A DNA stretch of 64,000 nt from positions 4,563,501 to 4,627,500 of the forward strand of contig NZ_CP082945.1 of NCBI RefSeq assembly GCF_019933235.1, written 5' to 3'. How positions within the stretch are numbered: the first letter of the stretch is position 1; every line of letters starts with the position of its first letter. The position numbers and the translations under genes are program-made. The notes beneath the pieces are model-generated. The model did no database searches. It was given only the letters and a program-made list of their open reading frames with translations, and had not been told where the DNA came from. Shown here piece after piece: positions 10,238 through 18,877 of the stretch. The DNA is from Streptomyces angustmyceticus (lineage in GTDB: Bacteria; Actinomycetota; Actinomycetes; Streptomycetales; Streptomycetaceae).

Positions 10238-10602
10238 TCATCGGAGTCGGGATCGACGTCGCGGAGATCGACCGCTTCGGCGCGGCGCTGGAGCGGACGC
10301 CGGAGCTGGCGCGCCGGCTGTTCCTCACCGAGGAGCTGCTGCTGCCCAGCGGCGAGCGCCGCGGCATCGCGTCGCTGGCGGCCCGCTTCGCCGCCAAGGA
10401 GGCGCTGGCCAAGGCGCTCGGCGCGCCGAGCGGGCTGCACTGGACCGATGCCGAGGTGTACGTCGAGGACAGCGGGCAGCCGCGGCTGCGGGTGCGCGGG
10501 ACCGTCGAGGCGCGCGCCAAGGAGCTCGGGGTCCGCGGCTGGCACGTCTCGCTGAGCCATGACGCGGGGGTCGCCTCCGCCGTGGTGATCGCCGAGGCGT
10601 GA
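10234..10602 (+). CDS. acpS: Holo-[acyl-carrier-protein] synthase
   Basis: Transfers phosphopantetheine from CoA to acyl carrier protein. 122 aa, typical for AcpS. The N-terminal motif [14 protein letters not shown] carries the metal-binding Asp, and [14 protein letters not shown] carries the second conserved Glu/Lys. C-terminal [17 protein letters not shown] completes the fold. The GTG start overlaps the glmS stop (GTGA, 10234-10237), indicating translational coupling. Links the CoA made by CoaA to fatty acid and polyketide carrier proteins. Confidence 0.95.
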   Translation: MIIGVGIDVAEIDRFGAALERTPELARRLFLTEELLLPSGERRGIASLAARFAAKEALAKALGAPSGLHWTDAEVYVEDSGQPRLRVRGTVEARAKELGVRGWHVSLSHDAGVASAVVIAEA

Positions 10603-10699
10603 GACCGTACGGCGCCCGTTCCCGCCCGCCGGGGACGGGCGCCGTCCCCGCCCGGGGAAATCCGCCGCACCCCGCGGGCGAGGGGCGAGACTTGTCCGT

Positions 10700-12124
10700 A
10701 TGAGGACTGCCTACAGCGTGGAGACCGTGCGGGCCGCGGAGCGGGAGCTCATGGCCCGCTTGCCCGAAGGGGCCCTGATGCAGCGGGCGGCGGCCGGACT
10801 GGCCGTCGCCTGCGCGGAGTTGCTGGGCCGGGTGTACGGCTCCCGGGTGGTGCTGCTGGTGGGCAGCGGCGACAACGGCGGGGACGCGCTGTACGCCGGC
10901 GCCCGGCTGGCGCGCCGCGGCGCCGGGGTGGCGGCCGTGCTGCTCTCGCCCGAACGGGCGCACCCCGGCGGGCTGGCCGCGCTGCGGGCGGCCGGGGGAC
11001 GCGTCTCGGCCGACCCCGCGCGGGACCTCGCGCGGGCCGATCTGGCCGTGGACGGGATCGTCGGGATCGGGGGGCGGGGCGGGCTGCGCCCGGACGCCGC
11101 GCAACTGGTGCGCACGGCATGGGAGTCGGCGCCGGTGCTCGCCGTCGACCTGCCCAGCGGGGTGGACGCGGACAGCGGCGAGGTGCCCGGGGACGCCGTA
11201 CGGGCCGACGCGACGGTGACGTTCGGCGCGTACAAGCCGGGGCTGCTGATCGACCCGGCGCGGGAGCGGGCCGGGGCGCTGCGGCTGGTCGACATCGGAC
11301 TGGAGCTGCCGCGGGAGGCCGACGCGGAGGCGCTGCAGCACGCGGACGTGGCGGAGCTGCTGCCGCGTCCGGCGCCCGAGAGCGACAAGTACCGGCGGGG
11401 CGTGGTCGGGGTGGTCGCCGGGTCCGCGCGCTACCCGGGGGCGGCGGTGCTCGCGGTGGCGGGCGCGCTGCGGGGCGGCGCGGGGGCCGTGCGCTATGTC
11501 GGGCCGGCCGCCGAGGCGGTGCTCGCGCGGTTCCCGGAGACGCTGGTGCACGCCGGGCCGCCCGACAAGGCCGGCCGGGTGCAGGCGTGGGTGATCGGCC
11601 CCGGCCTCGGCGACGAGTCGGACGCGCTGGACGACGTGCTCGCGGCGGAGGTCCCGGTGCTGGTGGACGCGGACGGGCTGCGGTTCCTGACCCCGGAGCG
11701 GGTCCGGGCGCGGACGGCCGGGACGCTGCTGACGCCGCACGCCGGGGAGGCCGCCGCGCTGCTCGGACGCGGACGCGAGGAGGTCGAGGCGGCCCGGCTC
11801 GTCTGCGTACGGGAGTTGGCGGCGCGCTACGGCGCCACGGTGCTGCTCAAGGGCTCGACGACGCTGGTGGCGGACGCGCGGGGGCCGGTGCGGGTCAACC
11901 CCACCGGGACCGGCTGGCTGGCGACGGCCGGGAGCGGGGACGTGCTGTCGGGGCTGACGGGCTCGCTGCTCGCCGCGGGACTGGCCACGCGGGACGCGGG
12001 ATCGGCCGGTGCGTACCTGCACGGGCTGGCGGCCCGCCGGGCGGCCGGGCCGGCCGGCGCGCCGATCCTGGCCTCGGAGGTGGCGGCCCATCTCCCCGAC
12101 GCCTGGCGCGATGTGACGGAGTGA
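10700..12124 (+). CDS. nnr: Bifunctional NAD(P)H-hydrate epimerase / ADP-dependent dehydratase
   Basis: Repairs damaged NAD(P)HX: the N-terminal domain epimerises R/S forms, and the C-terminal ribokinase-like domain dehydrates the S form using ADP. 474 aa. N-terminal nucleotide loop GSGDNGGDALYAGARLARRG near residue 53. The dehydratase domain starts near residue 225 and shows IGPGLGDES, TPHAGEAAALLGR and TAGSGDVLSGLTGSLL, the last being the catalytic Asp loop. GAGACT lies 7 bases upstream of the ATG. It stands between acpS and the L,D-transpeptidase and is separately promoted. Confidence 0.94.
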   Translation: MRTAYSVETVRAAERELMARLPEGALMQRAAAGLAVACAELLGRVYGSRVVLLVGSGDNGGDALYAGARLARRGAGVAAVLLSPERAHPGGLAALRAAGGRVSADPARDLARADLAVDGIVGIGGRGGLRPDAAQLVRTAWESAPVLAVDLPSGVDADSGEVPGDAVRADATVTFGAYKPGLLIDPARERAGALRLVDIGLELPREADAEALQHADVAELLPRPAPESDKYRRGVVGVVAGSARYPGAAVLAVAGALRGGAGAVRYVGPAAEAVLARFPETLVHAGPPDKAGRVQAWVIGPGLGDESDALDDVLAAEVPVLVDADGLRFLTPERVRARTAGTLLTPHAGEAAALLGRGREEVEAARLVCVRELAARYGATVLLKGSTTLVADARGPVRVNPTGTGWLATAGSGDVLSGLTGSLLAAGLATRDAGSAGAYLHGLAARRAAGPAGAPILASEVAAHLPDAWRDVTE

Positions 12125-12234
12125 CAGGAGGTGGCGGGCCGGCGTTACGCCCCGCGGGGGAATGGCGCGGGCACCAGGGCGAACCTGGCGCCCGTGGCGC
12201 GGGGCGGGCGCGCGGCCACGGCATGCGTCAGGGC

Positions 12235-13083
12235 ATGAAACGCACTCTTCCCGCGCTGCTGGTCTGCGCCTCGCTGCTCGTCGTCGCCGGGCCGCCCGCG
12301 GTGGCCGCGGCGCCGTCGCCCACCGCGCGTGCGGTCCCGGGGGCCGCCCCGTACCCGGCCTACGACCTGGTCCCCGGCCTCGCGCGCGAGCTGCGCGCGG
12401 CGGCGCGGGAGACCCCGGGACGGGCGCACACGCGCGGGCAGCGGTGGCACATCGAGCGCGTGCCGCGGCCCGAGGCGGTGCGCCCCGGCGCCGAGACGGC
12501 GTGCAGCCGGTCCACCGGGCCCTACCAGCGGCAGGCGGAGCGCTATCTGGGGCGGCAGGCGGACGGGCGGCAGAGCACGGGGGACTGCCGGGCGATCCGG
12601 CGGTTCCAGCGGGCGCACCGCATCGCGCCGGCGACCGGGTTCGCCGGGCCGGTCACCGGGCAGATGGTGCGGCTGATGAAGGCCGGGAAGGACCCCAACC
12701 GGGCCGGCCACTGCCCCGACCGCCCGGAGCGGACCGTGTGCGCCGATCTGAACCGGCAGCTGCTGTGGGTCCAGCAGGACGGGCGGGTGATCTTCGACCC
12801 GGTCGTGATGCGCTCCGGCGCGCCGACGATGGAGACCCGTACCGGTACGTACCGCATCTATCTGCGCCACCGGCACCACATTTCGAACCTGTACCACACG
12901 TCCATGCCGTTCGCGCAGTTCTTCGACCGCGGGGAGGCGCTGCACGCCGTCTACGACGACATCTACCAGGGTCCGGGCTCGCACGGCTGCCTCAACCTCA
13001 CATGGGAGGACGCGCGGAAGCTGTGGGATCTGCTGAAGAAGGGGGACATCGTGTACGTCTGGGGGCGGAAACCCGGCGTGTGA
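12235..13083 (+). CDS. Secreted L,D-transpeptidase with peptidoglycan-binding domain
   Basis: Forms 3-3 cross-links in peptidoglycan outside the cell. 282 aa from ATG 12235 (ATG 12223 is also possible). Sec signal peptide: KR then a hydrophobic core LPALLVCASLLVVAG and an AVAAA cleavage site. A peptidoglycan-binding domain covers about residues 90-150 (AIRRFQRAHRIAPATGFAG). A YkuD catalytic domain covers about residues 165-282 with the active-site motif GSHGCLNL, so catalytic His and Cys are present, followed by DARKLWDLLKKGDIVYVWG. Placement before alr fits a cell-wall neighbourhood. Confidence 0.92.
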   Translation: MKRTLPALLVCASLLVVAGPPAVAAAPSPTARAVPGAAPYPAYDLVPGLARELRAAARETPGRAHTRGQRWHIERVPRPEAVRPGAETACSRSTGPYQRQAERYLGRQADGRQSTGDCRAIRRFQRAHRIAPATGFAGPVTGQMVRLMKAGKDPNRAGHCPDRPERTVCADLNRQLLWVQQDGRVIFDPVVMRSGAPTMETRTGTYRIYLRHRHHISNLYHTSMPFAQFFDRGEALHAVYDDIYQGPGSHGCLNLTWEDARKLWDLLKKGDIVYVWGRKPGV

Positions 13084-13142
13084 GCGCGGTTTCCCCGCCC
13101 GTCCCCCGGGGTGTCGGGGCGGCGCCTGCGACACTGAGGGGG

Positions 13143-14330
13143 ATGAACGAGACAGCGAAGCGTGCCCGTGCCGCCATCGACGTCGCCGCCGTGCGGTCGA
13201 ACGTCGGCGCGCTGCGGGCCCGTGCACCCCGGGCCGAGCTGATGGCCGTGGTCAAGTCCGACGGCTACGGCCACGGCGCGGTGCGCTGCGCGCGCGCCGC
13301 CCGTGAGGCCGGTGCGGGCTGGCTGGGCACGGCCCTGCCCGAGGAGGCGTTCGCGCTGCGCGCGGCCGGTGACACCGGGCGCCTGATGTGCTGGCTGTGG
13401 ACGCCGGGCGGCCCCTGGCGGCGGGCGGTCGAGGAGGACATCGACGTCGCGGTGAGCGGGCTGTGGGCGCTGCGCGAAGTGACCGCGGCCGCCCGGGAAT
13501 GCGGCCGCACGGCCCGCGTCCAGCTCAAGATCGACACCGGGCTCGGCCGCAACGGCTGCCCGCCCGCCGACTGGCCCGAACTCACCGCGGCGGCCCGCGC
13601 CGCCGAGGCCGAGGGCGCGCTGACCGTCACCGGCGTCTGGTCGCACTTCGCCTGCGCCGACGAGCCCGGCCACCCCTCGATCGCCGCCCAGCTGGACGTC
13701 TTCCACGCGGCGCTCAAGACCGCCGAGACGGCCGGACTGCGCCCCGAGGTGCGGCACATCGCCAACACCCCGGCGCTGCTGACGCTGCCCGAGGCGCACT
13801 TCGACCTGGTCCGCACCGGCATCGGCATCTACGGGATCTCGCCCGGCCCCGAACTCGGCACCTCCCGGGAACTCGGGCTGCGGCCGGCGATGACGCTGGA
13901 GGCCGCGCTCGCCTCCGTCAAGCGGGTGCCCGGCGGCCACGGCGTGTCGTACGGCCACCAGTACACGACGCCCGGGGAGACCACCCTGGCGCTGGTCCCG
14001 CTGGGCTACGCCGACGGCATCCCGCGGCACGCCTCCGGCGTCGGCCCCGTGCTGATCGCCGGCAGGTGGCGGACCGTCGCCGGGCGGATCGCGATGGACC
14101 AGTTCGTCGTCGACCTGGGCGGCGAGCACGCCGAGCCGGGCGACACGGCCGTGCTCTTCGGCCCCGGGGACCGCGGCGAGCCGACCGCGGAGGACTGGGC
14201 CAGGGTGGCCGGAACCATCGGGTATGAGATCGTCACCCGGATCGGATCCCGCGTGCCGCGCGTCTATGTGGACAGCGGCACACGGAGCCAGGCCGAAGGA
14301 GACAGCGCGCTCGCGGGGGGTACGGCATGA
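13143..14330 (+). CDS. alr: Alanine racemase
   Basis: PLP enzyme that makes D-alanine for peptidoglycan. 395 aa. PLP-binding Lys in MAVVKSDGYGHGAVR near residue 37. The TIM-barrel motif KIDTGLGRNGC, and the catalytic Tyr region VSYGHQYTTPGETTLALVPLGYADG, with GRIAMDQFVVDLG at the substrate site. The start ATG has GACACT ending 7 bases upstream and no clear ribosome site. The stop overlaps the next gene (ATGA at 14327-14330), so alr and the hydrolase are translationally coupled. Confidence 0.97.
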   Translation: MNETAKRARAAIDVAAVRSNVGALRARAPRAELMAVVKSDGYGHGAVRCARAAREAGAGWLGTALPEEAFALRAAGDTGRLMCWLWTPGGPWRRAVEEDIDVAVSGLWALREVTAAARECGRTARVQLKIDTGLGRNGCPPADWPELTAAARAAEAEGALTVTGVWSHFACADEPGHPSIAAQLDVFHAALKTAETAGLRPEVRHIANTPALLTLPEAHFDLVRTGIGIYGISPGPELGTSRELGLRPAMTLEAALASVKRVPGGHGVSYGHQYTTPGETTLALVPLGYADGIPRHASGVGPVLIAGRWRTVAGRIAMDQFVVDLGGEHAEPGDTAVLFGPGDRGEPTAEDWARVAGTIGYEIVTRIGSRVPRVYVDSGTRSQAEGDSALAGGTA

Positions 14331-15658
14331 CCGACGGACACGAGGCCGCCGCGCAGGCGGTCGAGACGGCGGCCGAGGTGGCCGGCAACTGGGCACGCGC
14401 GGGCCGGCACGCCGGGTTCGCCGGCGCCGCGATCGGCGTGGTCGCGGCGGGCGCCGCGGCCGGGGTGGCGATAGAGCGGCTGACGGTCGGCCGCGGCATG
14501 CGGCGCCGCGCCCGGCTCGCCCTGGACGCCGCCGGCCCCTACGGCACGCTGCGCGGCACCCCGGGCGCCGCGGTCGCCGAGGACGGCACCGAGCTGTACT
14601 ACGAGGTCGACGAGCCGGGCCCGCCGGAGAAGGACGACGCGGGCAGGTCCGCGGTGAACGGCAAGCATCCCAAGCACGGCAGGAACGACCGGTCCGCCAA
14701 GCCGGTCCGCGGCAAGGAGGCCCGCGCCGCGCAGGAGGCCCACGGCGGCCTGCGCAAGCGGCTGACGGCGGCGCTGGGCCGGCGCTCGCAGGCCCCCACG
14801 GTCGTCTTCAGCCACGGCTACTGCCTGAGCCAGGACTCCTGGCACTTCCAGCGCTCCGCGCTGCGCGGCACGGTGCGCACCGTCCACTGGGACCAGCGCA
14901 GCCACGGCCGCTCCTCGCGCGGCCACGGCCAGATCGACGGTACGGAACCGGTCACCATCGACCTGCTGGGCCGGGACCTGAAGGCGGTGCTGGACGCCGC
15001 GGTGCCCGAGGGGCCGATCGTGCTGGTCGGGCACTCCATGGGCGGGATGACGGTGATGGCGCTGGCCGACCAGTTCCCCGAGTACGTCGCGGAGCGGGTG
15101 GTCGGGGTGGCCCTGATCGGCACCTCCGCCGGCCGGCTCAGCGAGGTCGGCTTCGGGCTGCCGTCCATGGGCGTCAAGGCCTTCCACTGGCTCGCGCCGG
15201 GCGTCCTCAAGGCGCTGGGCTGGCAGCGCGAGATCGTCGAGCGGGGCCGGCGGGCCACCGCCGACCTCTTCGCCGGGCTGGTCAAGCGGTACTCGTTCGG
15301 GACGCCCGAGAAGGTGGACCCGGGCATCGCCCGCTTCGGCGAGCGGCTGATCGAGGCGACCCCGATCGACGTGGTCGCCGAGTTCTTCCCGGCGTTCGCG
15401 GTGCACGACAAGACCGAGGCGCTGGTGGCCTACGACGCGGTGCCCGCGCTGGTGCTCGCCGGGGAGAGCGATCTGATCACCCCCGCCGACCACAGCCGGA
15501 CGATCGCCGAGGTGCTGCCCCACGCGGAGCTGGTGTGCGTCCCCGGTGCCGGGCACCTGGTGATGCTGGAGCGGCCCGAGCTGGTGAACGAGCACCTGGT
15601 GTCGCTGGTGGAGCGGGCGAGCGCGGCGGCCCGCAGCTCGCGCCACGCCCGCGCCTGA
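14327..15658 (+). CDS. Alpha/beta hydrolase, membrane-anchored N-terminus
   Basis: 443 aa. The N-terminus carries a hydrophobic Gly/Ala-rich segment at about residues 27-46 that may anchor it. A Lys/Arg-rich linker (about 105-150) follows, then an alpha/beta hydrolase fold. Catalytic triad candidates are visible: Ser in GHSMGGM, Asp in LAGESDLITP, His in GAGHLVMLE. An oxyanion-type SHGYCLSQDSW opens the domain. Substrate unknown. Its coupling to alr and position before tsaE are conserved in streptomycetes as far as remembered, but the functional reason is unclear. Confidence 0.9.
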   Translation: MTDGHEAAAQAVETAAEVAGNWARAGRHAGFAGAAIGVVAAGAAAGVAIERLTVGRGMRRRARLALDAAGPYGTLRGTPGAAVAEDGTELYYEVDEPGPPEKDDAGRSAVNGKHPKHGRNDRSAKPVRGKEARAAQEAHGGLRKRLTAALGRRSQAPTVVFSHGYCLSQDSWHFQRSALRGTVRTVHWDQRSHGRSSRGHGQIDGTEPVTIDLLGRDLKAVLDAAVPEGPIVLVGHSMGGMTVMALADQFPEYVAERVVGVALIGTSAGRLSEVGFGLPSMGVKAFHWLAPGVLKALGWQREIVERGRRATADLFAGLVKRYSFGTPEKVDPGIARFGERLIEATPIDVVAEFFPAFAVHDKTEALVAYDAVPALVLAGESDLITPADHSRTIAEVLPHAELVCVPGAGHLVMLERPELVNEHLVSLVERASAAARSSRHARA

Positions 15659-15807
15659 GGCCACGGGCCTGCCGGGCAGCGGCCGGGCAGCCCGTCGCGC
15701 CGGGTCCGCCGGGGAGCGGGCCGGGCGGGCGCGGCCGGCAGCGGTCGCGCCGGGGCGTCGTACGCGAGTGGGCCGGGCCCCGTCGGGCGGGACGTACCAT
15801 TTGCGGC

Positions 15808-16344
15808 ATGAGCACCACCGGAGCGATTGCGCACGTGACCGTCAAGTCTCCCGAACAGATGCAGGAGTTGGGCCGCCGGCTGGCCCCGCTGCTGCGCCCC
15901 GGCGACCTGGTGCTGCTCACCGGTGAGCTGGGCGCCGGCAAGACCACGCTGACCCGCGGCCTGGGGGAGGGGCTGGGCGTGCGCGGCGCCGTGACCTCGC
16001 CCACCTTCGTCATCGCCCGGGTGCACCCCCCGCTGACCGGCGGCCCCGCGCTGGTGCACGTCGACGCCTACCGGCTCGGCGGCGGGCTGGACGAGATGGA
16101 GGACCTGGACCTCGATGTCTCGCTGCCGGAGTCGGTGGTGGTCGTGGAGTGGGGCGAGGGCAAGGTCGAGGAGCTGTCCGAGGACCGGCTGCACGTGGTC
16201 ATCGGGCGTGCCGTGGGGGCCGAGGCGCCGGGCGGCGCGGACGGGCTCGTCGCGGACGACGTGGACGATGTGCGCGAGGTGACGGTCACCGGCCTCGGCG
16301 CGCGCTGGGCGGACGCCGGCCTGCCCGCGCTGGAGACCTGCTGA
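15808..16344 (+). CDS. tsaE: tRNA t6A biosynthesis ATPase TsaE
   Basis: ATPase partner of TsaB/TsaD in threonylcarbamoyl-adenosine (t6A37) formation on ANN-decoding tRNAs. 178 aa. P-loop GELGAGKTTLTRGLG near residue 40, then TSPTFVIAR, HVDAYRLGG (Walker B region) and VVVEWGEGK. TACCAT ends 7 bases before the ATG, consistent with a leaderless transcript. Its partners tsaB and tsaD lie at 17623 and 18878, separated from it by two unrelated small genes, the first on the same strand and the second opposite. Confidence 0.95.
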   Translation: MSTTGAIAHVTVKSPEQMQELGRRLAPLLRPGDLVLLTGELGAGKTTLTRGLGEGLGVRGAVTSPTFVIARVHPPLTGGPALVHVDAYRLGGGLDEMEDLDLDVSLPESVVVVEWGEGKVEELSEDRLHVVIGRAVGAEAPGGADGLVADDVDDVREVTVTGLGARWADAGLPALETC

Positions 16345-16588
16345 CTCCGGCCCCGCCCGGGATCTGCCGGGGCGCCCCGGGCCCGCCGGCGGCGGGGAAG
16401 GCGGCCCGAGCGGCGCGGACCCGCGCGCCGGCGATCCCGCCACTCCTCCCGGTAGTTTCCGACAAGCCGTCGGTAAGATGTTGCGTACCCGGTGCCGGGC
16501 GTGGTGACATGGGTGGAGACCCCAGTTAGGTCTGCCTAAGTAGCGAGCCTGGCTTCTTCGCTCGTCCCAGGAGCCCCGGGAGGCGTCC
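16345..16588 (+). promoter_or_regulatory. Promoter/leader region of the 90-aa gene, with TTAGG-N4-CCTAA palindrome
   Basis: A TAAGAT -10-like hexamer lies at 16474-16479. A palindrome TTAGGTCTGCCTAA sits at 16526-16539, recalling the ends of IdeR/DmdR iron boxes but too short to match one. A downstream GCGAGC/GCTCG pairing (16543-16563) can form a small hairpin. The gene's ribosome site GGGAGG is at 16578-16583. No terminator was recognised for tsaE. Confidence 0.35.
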
Positions 16589-16861
16589 ATGTCGGCCCAC
16601 CAGCCCTCCCCCACGCCCGAAGGGCGCGGGAGTGCCCCCTTCGCGGCGGACGGGCGCGTCGAGCACGAGGCGCGCGAGACGCCGACCATGAACGAACTGC
16701 TCGCGGCCTGCGCCGCGGCCAGCGCCGTCTCCACACCCCCCGACGCCGCAGGTGAGGCCCGTCAGGACGGACCCGGGGCGCCGGAAGCGGACGGCGCACG
16801 GGACGAGGAGCGCCCGGCGGGCCCGGGGACCGCGTCCACCGGCGGCCGCGACGCGGCGTAG
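16589..16861 (+). CDS. Small hypothetical protein, probably disordered
   Basis: 90 aa, rich in Ala, Pro, Gly, Glu and Asp, with no membrane segment. The only hydrophobic, helix-like stretch is MNELLAACAAASAVSTPPD at about residues 34-52, which contains its single Cys. The ATG follows a strong GGGAGG site 5 bases upstream and a long candidate leader, which argues that it is expressed. It lies between tsaE and the convergent transpeptidase-like gene. No family recognised; a regulatory or adaptor role would be a guess. Confidence 0.6.
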   Translation: MSAHQPSPTPEGRGSAPFAADGRVEHEARETPTMNELLAACAAASAVSTPPDAAGEARQDGPGAPEADGARDEERPAGPGTASTGGRDAA

Positions 16862-16895
16862 CCCGTTAGGGCGAAGGGCGCACGGCCCCGCGCGG

Positions 16896-16934
16896 GGTCA
16901 GGAGACCACGGCGCGGTCAGGAGACCACGACGAC
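16896..16934. repeat. 19-bp tandem duplication over a stop codon
   Basis: The 15-mer GGTCAGGAGACCACG occurs at 16896-16910 and again at 16915-16929, a 19-bp period. The second copy contains the TGA (minus strand) of the gene at 16917-17483 and its last codons; the first copy lies just beyond the stop. Confidence 0.7.
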
Positions 16935-17483
16935 CTTGGTGCCGTGCAGGGCGAAGTCCCACATCGCCTTGCCGTCCTCCCGCGACTCGCGGATGCCGCC
17001 GGTCTTCTTCGCCGAGCCCGGCTCGGGCAGGGAGCCGTCGACGGCCGCGCTGAAGCCGATGGTGACGCCGTCCACCGAGGCGAACCGCACCACGTGCTCG
17101 ATGGCGATGCCGTCCGACCCCGTGACGCTCACCGACCGCGAGGCGACCGCGTAGGCCCCCAGCGGCGGGCTCACCGCGCTCGGCGCGACCCGGTACGTGC
17201 GCAGCGCCTTGTCGTTCGCGCCCACCAGCCAGACCCGCTTGGCGTCCAGCGAGTAGACGATCCGCCGGCCCGTGCCGGACGCGTCGGGGACCGGGGCCGG
17301 GGCGGGGGCCTTGTCCTTCTTGTCCCGCTCGCGGTGACTCTTGGGCGTGCTGTGGTGGCCGGCCTTGCGGGCCTGGGTGAGGGTGTCCGGAGCGGACGCC
17401 GCGGCCTGGTAGCCGAGCACCCCGACCACGATCACGGCGGCCGTCGTCAGCGCGGTGACGATCGTGCTGCTCTTAGCGGGCAC
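16917..17483 (-). CDS. Membrane-anchored protein with YkuD-like domain lacking catalytic residues
   Basis: 188 aa from GTG 17483, which has an AGGAAAGG site upstream at about 17493-17500. One membrane helix at about residues 8-26 (IVTALTTAAVIVVGVLGY), a Lys/Arg/Pro linker, then a ~115-residue extracytoplasmic domain. That domain reads like an L,D-transpeptidase: it opens IVYSLDAKRVWLVGANDK and closes GGIRESREDGKAMWDFALHGTKVVVV, the layout of the YkuD active-site end. At the position of SHGC the protein has KKTGG, so the catalytic His and Cys are gone. Probably a structural or binding descendant; assignment rests on pattern alone. Confidence 0.78.
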   Translation of the reverse strand: MPAKSSTIVTALTTAAVIVVGVLGYQAAASAPDTLTQARKAGHHSTPKSHRERDKKDKAPAPAPVPDASGTGRRIVYSLDAKRVWLVGANDKALRTYRVAPSAVSPPLGAYAVASRSVSVTGSDGIAIEHVVRFASVDGVTIGFSAAVDGSLPEPGSAKKTGGIRESREDGKAMWDFALHGTKVVVVS

Positions 17484-17622
17484 CGCTGTGCCACCTTTCC
17501 TCCCTCTCCCTGCCACCGGCGGGGAGCCCCGGGCCTTGGAACGCCGGGCTGCTTGCTGCTGGGCTACGGGGCGACGGTAGCACCGCGACGGGTACCGCCC
17601 GCCGAGCCGTAGTCTTGAGGGC

Positions 17623-18312
17623 GTGCTGCTGCTAGCTCTTGACACCGCCACCCCCGCCGTCACCGTCGCGCTCCACGACGGCACCCGGGTCCTCGCCGAG
17701 TCCCGCCAGGTCGACGCCCGCCGCCACGGCGAGCTGCTGCTGCCCGCCGTCGACCGGGTGCTGGCCGAGGCCGGACGGAAACTCGACGACGTCAGCGACA
17801 TCGTGGCCGGCGTCGGCCCGGGGCCGTACACCGGCCTGCGGGTCGGCCTGGTGACCGCCGCGACCTTCGGGGCGGTGCTCGGCGTGCCCGTCCACGGCCT
17901 GTGCAGCCTGGACGGCCTCGCCCATGCCTCCGGGCTCACCGGGCCCTTCGTCGCGGCCACCGACGCCCGCCGCAAGGAGGTCTACTGGGCACGCTACGAG
18001 GCCGGCCCCGCGACGAGCGGCTCCGCGCCCCGCCTGATCACCCGCCTGAGCGAGCCCGCCGTCGACCGCCCCGCGGACATCGCCGACCAGGTGGCCGGCG
18101 TCCCGGCCGTGGGCGCGGGCGCCGTGCTCTACGACACCGTCTTCACCGGCCTGCGGCGCGAGGCCCCCGAGCACCAGTCCGCCGGGGCGCTGGCCGCGCT
18201 GGCCGTCGCGAAGCTGGCCGCGGGCGAGGAGCTGCCCGCCCCGCAGCCGATGTACCTGCGCCGCCCGGACGCCCAGGTGCCCGCCAACTACAAGGTGGTC
18301 ACTCCCCGGTGA
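17623..18312 (+). CDS. tsaB: tRNA t6A biosynthesis protein TsaB
   Basis: Non-catalytic ASKHA-fold partner that binds TsaD and TsaE in t6A37 synthesis. 229 aa. N-terminal [16 protein letters not shown] and the signature [17 protein letters not shown] near residue 65 are diagnostic. [16 protein letters not shown] follows. TAGTCT ends 7 bases before the GTG start, again a leaderless arrangement. The stop overlaps the rimI start, so tsaB-rimI-tsaD read as one operon, a common bacterial order. Confidence 0.95.
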   Translation: MLLLALDTATPAVTVALHDGTRVLAESRQVDARRHGELLLPAVDRVLAEAGRKLDDVSDIVAGVGPGPYTGLRVGLVTAATFGAVLGVPVHGLCSLDGLAHASGLTGPFVAATDARRKEVYWARYEAGPATSGSAPRLITRLSEPAVDRPADIADQVAGVPAVGAGAVLYDTVFTGLRREAPEHQSAGALAALAVAKLAAGEELPAPQPMYLRRPDAQVPANYKVVTPR

Positions 18313-18872
18313 CCACCCGCCCGTCGCCCGACCGGCGCCCCGCGGCCGCTGGGCAGGACGCGTCGCTGCGCGAGATGCGCTGGTGGGACATCGCGCCGGT
18401 GCTGGAGCTGGAGCGGGAGCTGTTCCCCGAGGACGCCTGGTCGCCGGGCATGTTCTGGTCCGAGCTGGCCCGTGCGCGCGGCCCGTACGCCACCCGCCGC
18501 TACCTCGTCGCCGAACTGGACGCGCCGCCGGGCGGCGGGCGGGGCGGCCGGCTGGTCGGCTACGGCGGGCTGGCCGCCGTCGACGGCACCGGCGACATCC
18601 AGACCATCGCCACCGCCCGCGAGATGTGGGGCACCGGCCTCGGCGCCCGGCTGCTGACCGAACTCCTCGGCGCCGCGACCGACTTCGAATGCCACGAGGT
18701 GCTGCTGGAGGTGCGGGTCGACAACCTCCGCGCCCAGCGCCTCTACGAACGCTTCGGCTTCGAGCCGATCGGCTTCCGCCGCGGCTACTACCAGCCCGGC
18801 AACGTCGACGCCCTCGTCATGCGCCGCACCACCCAGACCTCCTCCGAAGCACCCTCCGTACAAGGAACTTGA
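18309..18872 (+). CDS. rimI: Ribosomal protein S18 N-alanine acetyltransferase
   Basis: GNAT-fold acetyltransferase that modifies the N-terminal Ala of ribosomal protein S18. 187 aa; the first ~22 residues are a nonconserved extension. GNAT core: [31 protein letters not shown] at the start, acetyl-CoA loop [20 protein letters not shown], then [23 protein letters not shown] near the end. The acetyl-CoA loop is less Arg/Gln-rich than the usual RRGIG form. GTG start overlaps the tsaB stop by four bases; tsaD starts six bases downstream. Confidence 0.92.
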   Translation: MTTRPSPDRRPAAAGQDASLREMRWWDIAPVLELERELFPEDAWSPGMFWSELARARGPYATRRYLVAELDAPPGGGRGGRLVGYGGLAAVDGTGDIQTIATAREMWGTGLGARLLTELLGAATDFECHEVLLEVRVDNLRAQRLYERFGFEPIGFRRGYYQPGNVDALVMRRTTQTSSEAPSVQGT

Positions 18873-18877
18873 GAACC

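Noticed and set aside
16526-16539. IdeR/DmdR iron box
   Set aside because: Arms match but the total length is 14 instead of 19 bases, so it is reported only as an unassigned palindrome.
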